Shown here: positions 1 through 5,326 of the stretch, piece after piece | Layout: every line of letters starts with the position of its first letter | Position numbering within the stretch: the first letter of the stretch is position 1 | Assembly: GCA_050725495.1 (NCBI GenBank) | Contig: JBOHHM010000063.1 | Coordinates: 1 to 6,473 of the forward strand | DNA length: 6,473 nt | Direction: 5' to 3' | Source of the DNA: JBOHHM01 sp050725495 | GTDB lineage: Bacteria > Pseudomonadota > Gammaproteobacteria > Burkholderiales > Burkholderiaceae_C | The notes under the pieces: generated by a model | Databases searched by the model: none | The model's input: only the letters and a program-made list of their open reading frames with translations | Told to the model about the DNA's origin: nothing | Program-made: the position numbers and the translations under genes

Positions 1-2
1 GT

Positions 3-455
3 CTGGGCGCCCAGGGCATCAAGATCATGTCCTCGGGTCGTCTCAACGGCATCGAAATCGCGCGTACCGAGTGGTACCGTGAAGGCCGTGTGCCGCTGCA
101 CACCCTGCGTGCCGACATCGACTACGGATTCTCTGAAGCCAAGACCACCTATGGCGTGATCGGCGTCAAGGTCTGGGTTTACAAGGGTGACACGCTGGGT
201 CGCAGTGACTTGGCCGCCGTGGTCGAACCCCGTGCCGAGGAAGAGCGCCGCCCGCGTGGCCCGCGCCGCGATACCCGTCCCGGTGAGCGTCCTCCCGCAC
301 GCGGCCCGCGCCGTCCTGCCGGTGGCAATGTCGCACCGGCCGATGGCAGCGACAAACCCGCAGAAGCCACTGGGGCTGATGCCAAAACCGCCGTTAAGCG
401 CGTCCGCAAGGTAGGCGCGCCAGCCGCAGCAGCTGACGGAACCAAAGGAGAATAA
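3..455 (+). CDS. rpsC: 30S ribosomal protein S3, C-terminal part (5' truncated by window edge)
   Basis: S3 sits on the head of the 30S subunit near the mRNA entry channel. The reading frame is open from base 3, so the gene begins upstream of the window and 150 residues are visible. The segment GIKIMSSGRLNG followed by ARTEWYREGRVPLHTLRADIDYG and YGVIGVKVWVYKGD is the S3 C-terminal domain signature. After this comes a long low-complexity tail of about 80 residues, first rich in Pro, Arg and Gly, then in Ala, Lys and Asp, ending in KGE. E. coli S3 has a much shorter tail; long tails are familiar in Burkholderiales. The stop TAA lies two bases before the rplP start, and the rplP ribosome binding site is inside the last rpsC codons, which fits translational coupling in the S10 operon. 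Confidence 0.97.
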   Translation: MGAQGIKIMSSGRLNGIEIARTEWYREGRVPLHTLRADIDYGFSEAKTTYGVIGVKVWVYKGDTLGRSDLAAVVEPRAEEERRPRGPRRDTRPGERPPARGPRRPAGGNVAPADGSDKPAEATGADAKTAVKRVRKVGAPAAAADGTKGE

Positions 456-457
456 GC

Positions 458-874
458 ATGCTGCAACCCGCTCGCCGCAAATTCCGCAAGGAGCAAAAGG
501 GCCGCAACACCGGCATCGCGACCCGGGGCAACTCGGTCGCGTTCGGTGACTTCGGCCTGAAGTCCACGGACCGTGGCCGTCTGACGGCCCGCCAGATCGA
601 AGCCGCCCGTCGTGCGATTTCCCGTCACGTCAAGCGTGGCGGCCGCATCTGGATTCGCGTGTTTCCCGACAAGCCGATTTCCCACAAGCCTGCTGAAGTG
701 CGTATGGGTAACGGCAAGGGCAACCCCGAATACTATGTGGCTGAAATCCAGCCGGGCAAGGTGCTGTACGAAATCGTCGGCGTGCCCGAAGAACTCGCCC
801 GTGAAGCGTTTCGTCTGGCCGCTGCCAAGCTGCCGCTGCGCACCACGTTTGTCAGCCGCATGATCGGCGCCTGA
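458..874 (+). CDS. rplP: 50S ribosomal protein L16
   Basis: L16 binds 23S rRNA near the A site and the peptidyl transferase centre of the 50S subunit. The 138-residue product matches the usual length. It starts MLQPARRKFRKEQKGRN and contains GRLTARQIEAARRAISRHVKRGG, IWIRVFPDKPISHKP and VRMGNGKGNPEYYVAEIQPGK, all L16 hallmarks. Arg82 in VRMGNGKG aligns by eye with E. coli Arg81, the residue hydroxylated by the RoxA/YcfD oxygenase, so the modification target is present; whether the enzyme exists is not visible here. The start has an AAGGAG Shine-Dalgarno site at about 445-450, inside the end of rpsC. The order rpsC-rplP-rpmC-rpsQ is the canonical S10 order. Confidence 0.98.
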   Translation: MLQPARRKFRKEQKGRNTGIATRGNSVAFGDFGLKSTDRGRLTARQIEAARRAISRHVKRGGRIWIRVFPDKPISHKPAEVRMGNGKGNPEYYVAEIQPGKVLYEIVGVPEELAREAFRLAAAKLPLRTTFVSRMIGA

Positions 875-891
875 TTCAGGAGAAGGAAGAA

Positions 892-1086
892 ATGAAAGCT
901 GCTGAACTGCGCCAGAAAGACGTTGCTGGCCTGCAAACCGAAGTCAAGGAGCTGCAAAAAGCCCACTTCGGCCTGCGCATGCAAAAAGCCACGCAACAGC
1001 TCAACAACACCGCCACGCTGCGCAGCACGCGCCGCGCCATCGCGCGTGCCAAAACCATTCTTGCTGAGAAGCAAGCCGCCAAGTAA
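892..1086 (+). CDS. rpmC: 50S ribosomal protein L29
   Basis: L29 is a small helical-hairpin protein near the polypeptide exit tunnel of the 50S subunit. The product has 64 residues, the usual size. It reads MKAAELRQKDVAGLQTEVKEL, then FGLRMQKATQQLNNTATLRSTRRAIARAKTIL. The LR.Q.ATQQL.N...LR..RR.IAR..T pattern is the L29 signature. A purine-rich AGGAGAAGGA tract lies just upstream of the ATG. It begins 17 bases after the rplP stop and its own stop overlaps the ribosome binding site of rpsQ. Confidence 0.97.
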   Translation: MKAAELRQKDVAGLQTEVKELQKAHFGLRMQKATQQLNNTATLRSTRRAIARAKTILAEKQAAK

Positions 1087-1095
1087 GGAGCCCAC

Positions 1096-1365
1096 ATGAC
1101 GGAAGCTAAAACATCCCTCAAGCGCACCTTGATCGGCAAGGTGGTCAGCGACAAGCGTGCCAAGACCGTGACCGTGCTGGTCGAACGCCGTGTCAAGCAC
1201 GAGCTCTACGGCAAGATCGTGGGCAAGTCGAGCAAGTACCACGCCCATGACGAAAAGGGCGAGTACCACATCGGCGACATGATCGAAATCACCGAAAGCC
1301 GGCCGATTTCCAAGACCAAGAACTGGGTCGCCACCCGACTGGTCCAAAAGGCTGCAGTGGTCTGA
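1096..1365 (+). CDS. rpsQ: 30S ribosomal protein S17
   Basis: S17 is a primary 16S rRNA-binding protein of the 30S body with an OB fold. The 89-residue product shows RTLIGKVVSDKRAKTVTVLVERRVKHELYGKI, then the family signature GDMIEITESRPISKTKNW, followed by a short C-terminal end (VATRLVQKAAVV). Length is typical. The start is nine bases after the rpmC stop, with AGGAG overlapping that stop codon. It is the last gene of this ribosomal transcript in the window: a terminator hairpin follows about 30 bases after the stop, and the expected next genes (rplN, rplX, rplE) are absent downstream. Confidence 0.97.
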   Translation: MTEAKTSLKRTLIGKVVSDKRAKTVTVLVERRVKHELYGKIVGKSSKYHAHDEKGEYHIGDMIEITESRPISKTKNWVATRLVQKAAVV

Positions 1366-1396
1366 GTTTTACTCGAACTCGCGCAGCGCGTCACCG

Positions 1397-1429
1397 AAAA
1401 ACGGCCCACAATGTGGGTCGTTTTTGTTT
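1397..1429 (+). terminator. Intrinsic terminator of the S10 ribosomal operon
   Basis: Bases 1397-1408 pair with 1414-1425: five A-T pairs, then C-G, G-C, a G-T wobble, three C-G pairs and A-T. The pairing can extend inward almost to a single-base loop around 1411. The descending arm ends in TTTTTGTTT, giving the U-rich run on the + strand transcript. Because the arms begin and end in A and T runs, the hairpin could also terminate the opposite strand, though no - strand gene reads into it. Confidence 0.85.
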
Positions 1430-1463
1430 GGGCATAACAAGCGCTGCGCGCAGTTGTTAGCCC
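1430..1463. repeat. 34-base imperfect inverted repeat between rpsQ and the peroxiredoxin gene
   Basis: Directly after the terminator there is a second strong dyad. GGGC (1430-1433) pairs with GCCC (1460-1463), and TAACAA (1435-1440) with TTGTTA (1454-1459), with A1434 bulged. The GC-rich centre (1441-1451) can fold on itself as GCGC/GCGC around a TGC loop. It lacks a U-run, so it is not a standard terminator. Its right arm TTGTTA lies about 45 bases before the peroxiredoxin start and could overlap a -35 element with a weak TAACGC at 1476-1481, so it may be an operator or a leader hairpin. That role is inference. Confidence 0.5.
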
Positions 1464-1505
1464 AACCACAATCGCTAACGCAATTGAACTTTTAGGAGCG
1501 CAAAC

Positions 1506-2012
1506 ATGATCAAAGTCGGTGACACCCTTCCTGCAGCCACGCTGATGGAATATTCCGAGGTCGAGGGCGAAGGCTGCAGCATCGGCCCGAATCCGTTGGA
1601 CCTGACCAAGGCGGCAGCAGGCAAGACCATTGCGCTGTTTGCCCTGCCCGGCGCCTTCACCCCGACCTGCTCGGCCCAGCATGTGCCGGGCTACGTCGAG
1701 AAATTCGACGAGCTCAAGGCGGCCGGCGTCGATGAAATCTGGTGCGTGAGCGTGAACGACGCTTTTGTAATGGGAGCCTGGGCGCGCGAGCAGAAAACCG
1801 CGGGCAAGGTGCGCATGCTGGCCGATGGCAGCGCCGCCTTCGCGCAGGCCACCGGCCTGACGCTGGATCTGAGCGCCAAGGGCATGGGCTTGCGCAGCAA
1901 CCGCTACTCGATGCTGGTCAGGGACGGCAAGGTGGCCACGCTCAATATCGAGGGGCCCGGCAAGTTCGAAGTCAGCGACGCCGCCACGCTGCTGGCGCAG
2001 GCCAAGGCCTGA
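1506..2012 (+). CDS. Peroxiredoxin, Prx5-type (redoxin family)
   Basis: This is a thiol peroxidase expected to reduce hydrogen peroxide and organic hydroperoxides, probably in the cytoplasm since there is no signal peptide. The 168-residue protein has the peroxidatic motif PGAFTPTCS with Cys55 as the attacking cysteine, Thr52 as the usual supporting residue, and Arg130 (GLRSNRYSMLV) as the probable catalytic arginine. Cys80 (IWCVSVND) lies 25 residues after Cys55, the same spacing as Cys47 and Cys72 in human PRDX5 as I recall it. The C-terminal resolving cysteine of atypical 2-Cys PRDX5 is missing, so recycling by glutathione/glutaredoxin is likely. An AGGAG site (1495-1499) supports the start. 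It stands alone between the S10-operon terminator and a convergent GNAT gene, so it is probably monocistronic. Confidence 0.93.
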   Translation: MIKVGDTLPAATLMEYSEVEGEGCSIGPNPLDLTKAAAGKTIALFALPGAFTPTCSAQHVPGYVEKFDELKAAGVDEIWCVSVNDAFVMGAWAREQKTAGKVRMLADGSAAFAQATGLTLDLSAKGMGLRSNRYSMLVRDGKVATLNIEGPGKFEVSDAATLLAQAKA

Positions 2013-2025
2013 TCGAGGGAACCCG

Positions 2026-2050
2026 ATTTGCTACTAAATAAATAGCAAAT
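2026..2050. repeat. AT-rich intergenic palindrome, copy 1
   Basis: ATTTGCTA (2026-2033) and TAGCAAAT (2043-2050) form a perfect 8-base inverted repeat around a 9-base AT-rich loop. It sits 14 bases after the peroxiredoxin stop in the convergent gap with the GNAT gene. Its core TTGCTACTAAATAAATAGC matches 16 of 19 bases of a second element at 5327-5345. A weaker hairpin, GCCTG/CAGGC (2063-2067 with 2074-2078), follows. The pair may act as a transcript-end structure; no long U-run follows, so intrinsic termination is uncertain. Confidence 0.6.
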
Positions 2051-2087
2051 TGGGGTCATTATGCCTGGGCTTGCAGGCCTCTGGAGC

Positions 2088-2582
2088 TTAAAGCTCGGCC
2101 TTGAGGTAATGCGCCCCGGCGATCGGATTGTGGTAATAGGGCGGGATTTCCTCAAAGCCCAGACCCTCGTACAGCGCCCGGGCCGCCTCCATTTCGTCGA
2201 GGGTGTCGAGCAGCACGCTGGCATAGCCGGCCCGGCGTGCGGCATCCAGAATGGCCTCGGCCAGCTGCCGGCCCAGGCCAAAGCCGCGGAATGCCTTGCG
2301 CACATAGAGGCGCTTCATTTCGCTGGCGTTCGGATAGTCGACGGTGTCCAGCGGTCGCAGCGCGCAGCAGCCGGCCAGGGCGCCATCGACCAGCGCCAGC
2401 AGCAGGGCGCCGCGCGGCTCGGCGTATTCGCCCGGAAGGCCGGCCAGTTCGGCATCAAACTGCTGGAAGCACAGATCCACGCCCAGGCCGGTGGCGTACT
2501 CACGGAAAATCTCGCGCGTGGCTTCGATCTCGCCGGGCTGGGACGGGGTGATCAGTTGTATCTGGGGGGTGTCCAAGGGCAT
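2088..2582 (-). CDS. GNAT family N-acetyltransferase
   Basis: The 164-residue protein has one GNAT fold, which transfers an acetyl group from acetyl-CoA to an amine. Motif A is clear: EMKRLYVRKAFRGFGLGRQL (residues 88-107), with the pyrophosphate-binding pattern R-x-x-G-x-G at Arg99, Gly102 and Gly104. The motif B region ARALYEGLGFEEIPPYYHNP (134-153) includes the common Tyr before GLGF. The N-terminal part (IEATREIFREYATGLGVDL) resembles many small stand-alone GNATs. Nothing in the sequence reveals the substrate. No strong Shine-Dalgarno site precedes the ATG. It is convergent with the peroxiredoxin gene and divergent from the M48 protease gene with 44 bases between the starts. A role in protein, antibiotic or metabolite acetylation cannot be told apart here. 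Confidence 0.9.
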   Translation of the reverse strand: MPLDTPQIQLITPSQPGEIEATREIFREYATGLGVDLCFQQFDAELAGLPGEYAEPRGALLLALVDGALAGCCALRPLDTVDYPNASEMKRLYVRKAFRGFGLGRQLAEAILDAARRAGYASVLLDTLDEMEAARALYEGLGFEEIPPYYHNPIAGAHYLKAEL

Positions 2583-2626
2583 CCGGAGTGCGATGATGTC
2601 GCATCCAGTTTATCTTCATTCGAGTC

Positions 2627-3454
2627 ATGCCCATGCCAACGCCCTTGACCCGCTTCAAGTCCTCGCTGGTCCTGGTCGCTGCCTTGACGGCAGCCGGATG
2701 CCAGACTGTACAGACCACGCAGCCGGGCGCCGTTGGCGTGACTCGCACGCAGAGCATGGCGGTCAGCCGCCAGCAGATCGAAGAGGCCTCGGTCGAGGCC
2801 TACAACAAGATGCTGCGCGAGGCTCGCGCCAAGAATGCGCTGAACCGCGACGCTGCCATGCTCGCGCGGGTGCAGGCGATTGCGCAGCGCCTGATCGCGC
2901 AAACCGCCATCTTCCGCCCCGACGCACCGGCCTGGCGCTGGGAAGTCAATTTGTTCCAGAGCGAGCAGGTCAATGCGTTTTGCATGGCCGGCGGCAAGAT
3001 AGGGATCTACTCGGGCCTGCTCAGCAAGCTGCAGGTCACGGACGCCGAACTGGCCGCGGTCATGGGGCACGAGATGGCCCATGCGTTGCGCGAGCATGTG
3101 CGCGAGCAGGTGTCGCTGCAATACGCCTCGCAGCTGCCGGTGATCCTGATTGCCGCTGTGACGGGCAGCGAGGCCCTGGCGCGCCTGGGCGACATGGTCA
3201 GCGACGTGACCCTGGGCTTGCCGCGCAGCCGCCAGGCCGAGAAAGAGGCGGACGAGATCGGTGTGGAGCTCGCGGCGCGCGCCGGCTACGACCCGCGTGC
3301 GGCCATCACGCTGTGGCAGAAGATGAACCGGCTCGGCGGCGGCCGCCCGCCTGAGTTCCTGAGCACCCATCCCTCGCCCGCGAATCGGGAGCAGGACCTG
3401 GCCGCCACGTCCCAGCTGGTCTTGCCGCTGTACCAGCGGGCCGGCGGGCGCTAG
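2627..3454 (+). CDS. M48 family metalloprotease, predicted lipoprotein (LoiP/YcaL-like)
   Basis: The 275-residue protein is a predicted zinc protease of the periplasm, anchored by lipid. Residues 1-25 form a lipoprotein-type signal: basic RFK, hydrophobic SSLVLVAALTAA, then Gly-Cys with Cys25 as likely acylation site; Ala rather than Leu at -3 makes the lipobox slightly atypical. The zinc motif HEMAH is at 148-152, with His148, His152 and Glu149. The third ligand is probably Glu205 in the SRQAEKEADEIG segment, fitting E-x-x-A-D of M48. The later STHPSPANREQDL (246-258) is also conserved in the family. Length fits E. coli LoiP/YcaL-type proteases, which act in envelope quality control; BepA-like enzymes carry an extra TPR domain that is absent here. 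A second in-frame ATG lies two codons in (2633); both starts have weak ribosome binding sites. Confidence 0.92.
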   Translation: MPMPTPLTRFKSSLVLVAALTAAGCQTVQTTQPGAVGVTRTQSMAVSRQQIEEASVEAYNKMLREARAKNALNRDAAMLARVQAIAQRLIAQTAIFRPDAPAWRWEVNLFQSEQVNAFCMAGGKIGIYSGLLSKLQVTDAELAAVMGHEMAHALREHVREQVSLQYASQLPVILIAAVTGSEALARLGDMVSDVTLGLPRSRQAEKEADEIGVELAARAGYDPRAAITLWQKMNRLGGGRPPEFLSTHPSPANREQDLAATSQLVLPLYQRAGGR

Positions 3455-3461
3455 GCAGCGA

Positions 3462-3491
3462 GGGTGCTGGAGAGGCCGCCCCGGCGCACCC
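3462..3491. terminator. Possible stem-loop between convergent M48 and cytochrome b561 genes
   Basis: GGGTGC (3462-3467) pairs with GCACCC (3486-3491), and inside it GCCG (3475-3478) pairs with CGGC (3482-3485) around a three-base loop, leaving an unpaired seven-base bulge on the left. It fills the 40-base gap between two converging stop codons, where a shared terminator would be expected. No U-run follows on either strand, so it is at best a weak or Rho-assisted terminator. Confidence 0.35.
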
Positions 3492-3494
3492 AGG

Positions 3495-4160
3495 TCAGCC
3501 TCCTAGCGCGACCAGCCAGGCCACCAGCGCGGCACACAGGCCGAACAACACCGCCGCCGCGACGCGCGACCAGGTGTCATCACGCGAGGACGGGACCGGC
3601 GTGGCCAGCAGCTTGTCGCCCAGGATCATGGGCTTGATCAGGTTGTTCTTCTTTTTCCAGAGGTAGAACAGGATGGCCAGCACATGCAGCAGGACCAGGG
3701 CGATCAGCACCCATTGGCCGATCTGCTTGTGGTAACTGGTCGCCTGGCTCACGGTCGCGTTGGAGACGAATCGCGTCAGCGGGCCGGCAAAGGCGATCTC
3801 GTCGTCGCTGAACAGCCCGGTGGCGACCTGGGCGCTCAGAAAGCCCAGCAACGCGAACACCGAGCCCGCGCCCAGCGGGCTGTGCCCCACCGAATGCTCG
3901 GGACGCCCCTGGCCTCTGAGGTAGTTGATCAGGCTGGTGGGCGAGTAGATGAAGGATGCGAAGCGCGACCAGCGCCCGCCCACCAGGCCCCAGAGAATGC
4001 GAAACAGCAGCAGGCTGAACACGGCATAGCCACTGCGGAAATGCCAGACCATGACGCTGCCGCCGATATAGCCGGTGATGGCCGATGCCACGACGAAGGC
4101 GACCAGCGCCCAGTGAAAAATGCGCGTGGGCAAATCCCAGACGCGAACTTTGCTTGACAT
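3495..4160 (-). CDS. Cytochrome b561-type membrane protein (Ni/Fe-hydrogenase cytochrome b-like)
   Basis: The 221-residue protein is a predicted di-haem cytochrome b in the inner membrane, moving electrons between quinones and a periplasmic or membrane partner. It begins SSKVRVWDLPTRIFHW, the typical start of this family. Membrane segments lie at about 15-33, 44-62, 97-116, 148-167 and 198-218. Candidate haem-ligand histidines are His16 in helix 1, His40 before helix 2, and His144 and His159 near and in helix 4. No hydrogenase genes are nearby; instead it diverges from two cytochrome c' genes, a pairing that suggests they are redox partners. The start at 4160 is chosen over upstream in-frame ATGs because it follows a GAGGG site and gives the family N-terminus; the 59-residue upstream extension has no family features and would cover the cytochrome c' promoter region. 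Confidence 0.92.
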   Translation of the reverse strand: MSSKVRVWDLPTRIFHWALVAFVVASAITGYIGGSVMVWHFRSGYAVFSLLLFRILWGLVGGRWSRFASFIYSPTSLINYLRGQGRPEHSVGHSPLGAGSVFALLGFLSAQVATGLFSDDEIAFAGPLTRFVSNATVSQATSYHKQIGQWVLIALVLLHVLAILFYLWKKKNNLIKPMILGDKLLATPVPSSRDDTWSRVAAAVLFGLCAALVAWLVALGG

Positions 4161-4321
4161 GGAGACCCTCGGGTTTTTGGAGTTGCGTCCATTGTGCGGC
4201 GCCACAGCCGGCGCGCCGCCTGATTGGTGGTTTCCCTGAAAGATAAGTTCCGGCAGAACTTTTGCTCTGAAACCCCACTCTCCCATCATTTGGTCCACTT
4301 CAAACCCACGAAAGAAGAAGC
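4161..4321. promoter_or_regulatory. Divergent intergenic region between cytochrome b561 and cytochrome c' genes
   Basis: This 161-base gap must hold promoters for both directions. Its clearest structure is a 7-base inverted repeat GCGGCGC (4196-4202) / GCGCCGC (4213-4219) with a 10-base spacer. The half nearer the cytochrome c' gene is less GC-rich (for example AAAGATAAG near 4239-4247). I could not pick convincing -35/-10 pairs, and I found no TTGAT-N4-ATCAA site for an FNR/NNR-type regulator, so control by oxygen or NO is not shown by sequence. Confidence 0.5.
4166..4170 (-). promoter_or_regulatory. Ribosome binding site fixing the cytochrome b561 start
   Basis: On the - strand GAGGG lies five bases before the ATG at 4158-4160. 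It decides the start in favour of the 221-residue product rather than the 280-residue one. Confidence 0.7.
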
Positions 4322-4777
4322 ATGAAAGCATTCGCATCGACCGTTCTGGCTGCCGCCGCCATCACCCTGGCCGCCCCTGCGTCCGCCCAGTTTGCCAAGC
4401 CCGAGGACGCGATCAAGTACCGTCAGAACGCCCTGTTCGTGATGGCGCAGCATTTCGGCCGCATCGGCGCCATGGCCAACGGCCGCATCCCGTTCGATGC
4501 CAAAGCCGCCGCCGAAAATGCCGACCTGGTCGCCAGCATGGCCAAGCTGCCCTGGGCGGCTTTCATGGCCGGCACCGACCACGGCGCGCCGACCAAGGCC
4601 AAGCCGGAAATCTGGACCGAGCAGGGCAAGTTCAAGGATGGCAACGAAAAGCTCGTCGCCGAAGCCGCCAAGCTGGCCGCTGCCGCCAAGTCTGGCAGCC
4701 TGGACAGCCTCAAGACCGCGTTTGCCTCCACGGCCGATACCTGCAAGGCTTGCCACGACGCGTACCGGAGCAAGTAA
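4322..4777 (+). CDS. Cytochrome c' (first copy, Leu in distal haem pocket)
   Basis: Cytochrome c' is a periplasmic four-helix-bundle c-type haem protein with five-coordinate haem that binds NO and CO; in several bacteria it protects against NO. The 151-residue precursor has a Sec signal (MKAFASTVLAAAAITLAAPASA, cleaved before Gln23). The mature part QFAKPEDAIKYRQNAL closely resembles the Alcaligenes/Achromobacter protein as I remember it. Haem attachment is C141-K-A-C144-H145 near the C-terminus, with Arg149 matching the proximal arginine (Arg124 there). Leu38 (mature 16) matches Leu16 that covers the distal haem face. Cysteines other than the haem pair are absent. A purine-rich GAAAGAAGAAG tract precedes the ATG. 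The gene diverges from cytochrome b561 and is followed after 79 bases by a paralogue, probably on the same transcript. Such genes have been called cycP or cycA elsewhere. Confidence 0.95.
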   Translation: MKAFASTVLAAAAITLAAPASAQFAKPEDAIKYRQNALFVMAQHFGRIGAMANGRIPFDAKAAAENADLVASMAKLPWAAFMAGTDHGAPTKAKPEIWTEQGKFKDGNEKLVAEAAKLAAAAKSGSLDSLKTAFASTADTCKACHDAYRSK

Positions 4778-4790
4778 GCGGACAGGGGGG

Positions 4791-4802
4791 GCGAGTTCTC
4801 GC
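4791..4802 (+). other. Small perfect dyad between the two cytochrome c' genes
   Basis: GCGAG and CTCGC flank a TT centre just after a run of seven G residues. The loop would be too small without opening a pair, and no U-run follows, so it does not look like a terminator. It may be an incidental or processing structure in the 79-base gap. Confidence 0.3.
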
Positions 4803-4856
4803 TCAAAACGGTCGCTGTTGGTTTTCGGTCGATCTCAACCCACGAAGGAAACAACC

Positions 4857-5312
4857 ATGAATGCAATCGCTTCGATCATTTTGGCCGGCGCTGCCGTGAC
4901 CTTGGCCGCCCCCGCTGCGGCCCAGTTTGCCAAACCCGAGGACGCGATCAAATACCGTCAAAGTGCGATGTTCGTGATGGGGCAGCATTTCGGCCGCCTG
5001 GGCGCCATGGCCAACGGCAAGATCCCGTTCGATGCCAAGCTGGCAGCCGACAACGCCGAGACGGTCGCCAACATGTCCAAGCTGCCCTGGGCCGGCTTCA
5101 TGGCCGGAACCGATCAGGGCTCGAACACCAAGGCCAAGCCCGAAATCTGGACCGAGCCGGCCAAGTTCAAGGAAAACAATGAAAAGCTGATGGCCGAGAC
5201 CGTCAAGCTGGCGGCAGCTGCCAAGACGGGCAGTTTGGACAACCTCAAGACTGCGTTCGGCTCCACTGCCGATACCTGCAAGGCCTGCCACGACGCATTC
5301 CGCAACAAATAG
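4857..5312 (+). CDS. Cytochrome c' (second copy, Met in distal haem pocket)
   Basis: This is a paralogue of the preceding gene, also 151 residues, with signal MNAIASIILAGAAVTLAAPAAA cleaved before Gln23, and haem motif C141-K-A-C144-H145 followed by Asp-Ala-Phe-Arg149. Its mature part is about 79% identical to the first copy by hand count. The key difference is Met38 (mature 16) where the first copy has Leu; this position lies over the distal haem face in the Alcaligenes-type structure. Phe148 replaces Tyr148 beside the proximal arginine. The frame is open upstream into the first gene, but the ATG at 4857 is the true start because it gives the same signal peptide and follows an AAGGA site (4845-4849). 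A strong terminator lies 60 bases after the stop. Same proposed role in periplasmic gas binding or electron transfer, with possibly altered ligand affinity. Confidence 0.95.
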   Translation: MNAIASIILAGAAVTLAAPAAAQFAKPEDAIKYRQSAMFVMGQHFGRLGAMANGKIPFDAKLAADNAETVANMSKLPWAGFMAGTDQGSNTKAKPEIWTEPAKFKENNEKLMAETVKLAAAAKTGSLDNLKTAFGSTADTCKACHDAFRNK

Positions 5313-5326
5313 ACAAGCGCGGCGAA

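Larger units (their letters stand above)
4289..5312 (+). repeat. Tandem duplication of the cytochrome c' gene with part of its leader
   Basis: Two units about 535 bases apart (start to start) each hold a short leader and a 151-codon cytochrome c' gene. The leaders share TTT(C)GGTC and CCCACGAA, the latter at 4305-4312 and 4839-4846, which is 17 and 18 bases before the respective ATG. Both proteins have equal length and align without gaps. By hand count 102 of 129 residues of the mature parts are identical. Confidence 0.8.

Noticed and set aside
733..1347. Long - strand open frame opposite rplP, rpmC and rpsQ
   Set aside because: It is antisense to three unmistakable ribosomal protein genes; such frames arise easily in high-GC DNA with strong codon bias.
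1430..1463. Resemblance of the dyad ends (GCATAAC...GTTAGCC) to an integron attC site
   Set aside because: At 34 bases it is shorter than known attC sites, the ends do not match RYYYAAC and GTTRRRY exactly, and there is no integrase or gene cassette nearby.
2344..3354. Long + strand open frame of 336 codons across the GNAT and M48 genes
   Set aside because: It is antisense to the GNAT gene and out of frame with M48, has an Arg/Ala/Pro-rich shadow composition, and shows no recognisable domain.
3580..4278. 232-codon - strand frame overlapping the cytochrome b561 gene
   Set aside because: It is a shifted frame of the same strand with Arg/Gly/Pro-rich, non-membrane composition, whereas the other frame gives a clear cytochrome b.
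4161..4321. FNR/NNR-type operator (TTGAT-N4-ATCAA) for NO- or oxygen-controlled cytochrome c' expression
   Set aside because: Scanning the gap by eye found no site resembling this consensus.
4161..4337. Longer form of cytochrome b561 with 59 extra N-terminal residues
   Set aside because: The extension has no family features, would consume the whole divergent promoter gap and overlap the cytochrome c' start, while the ATG at 4160 has a good GAGGG site and the typical family N-terminus.
4497..4856. Upstream open extension of the second cytochrome c' gene, which would make a 271-residue fusion
   Set aside because: It runs out of frame through the first cytochrome c' gene; the internal ATG at 4857 yields a proper signal peptide and ribosome binding site.
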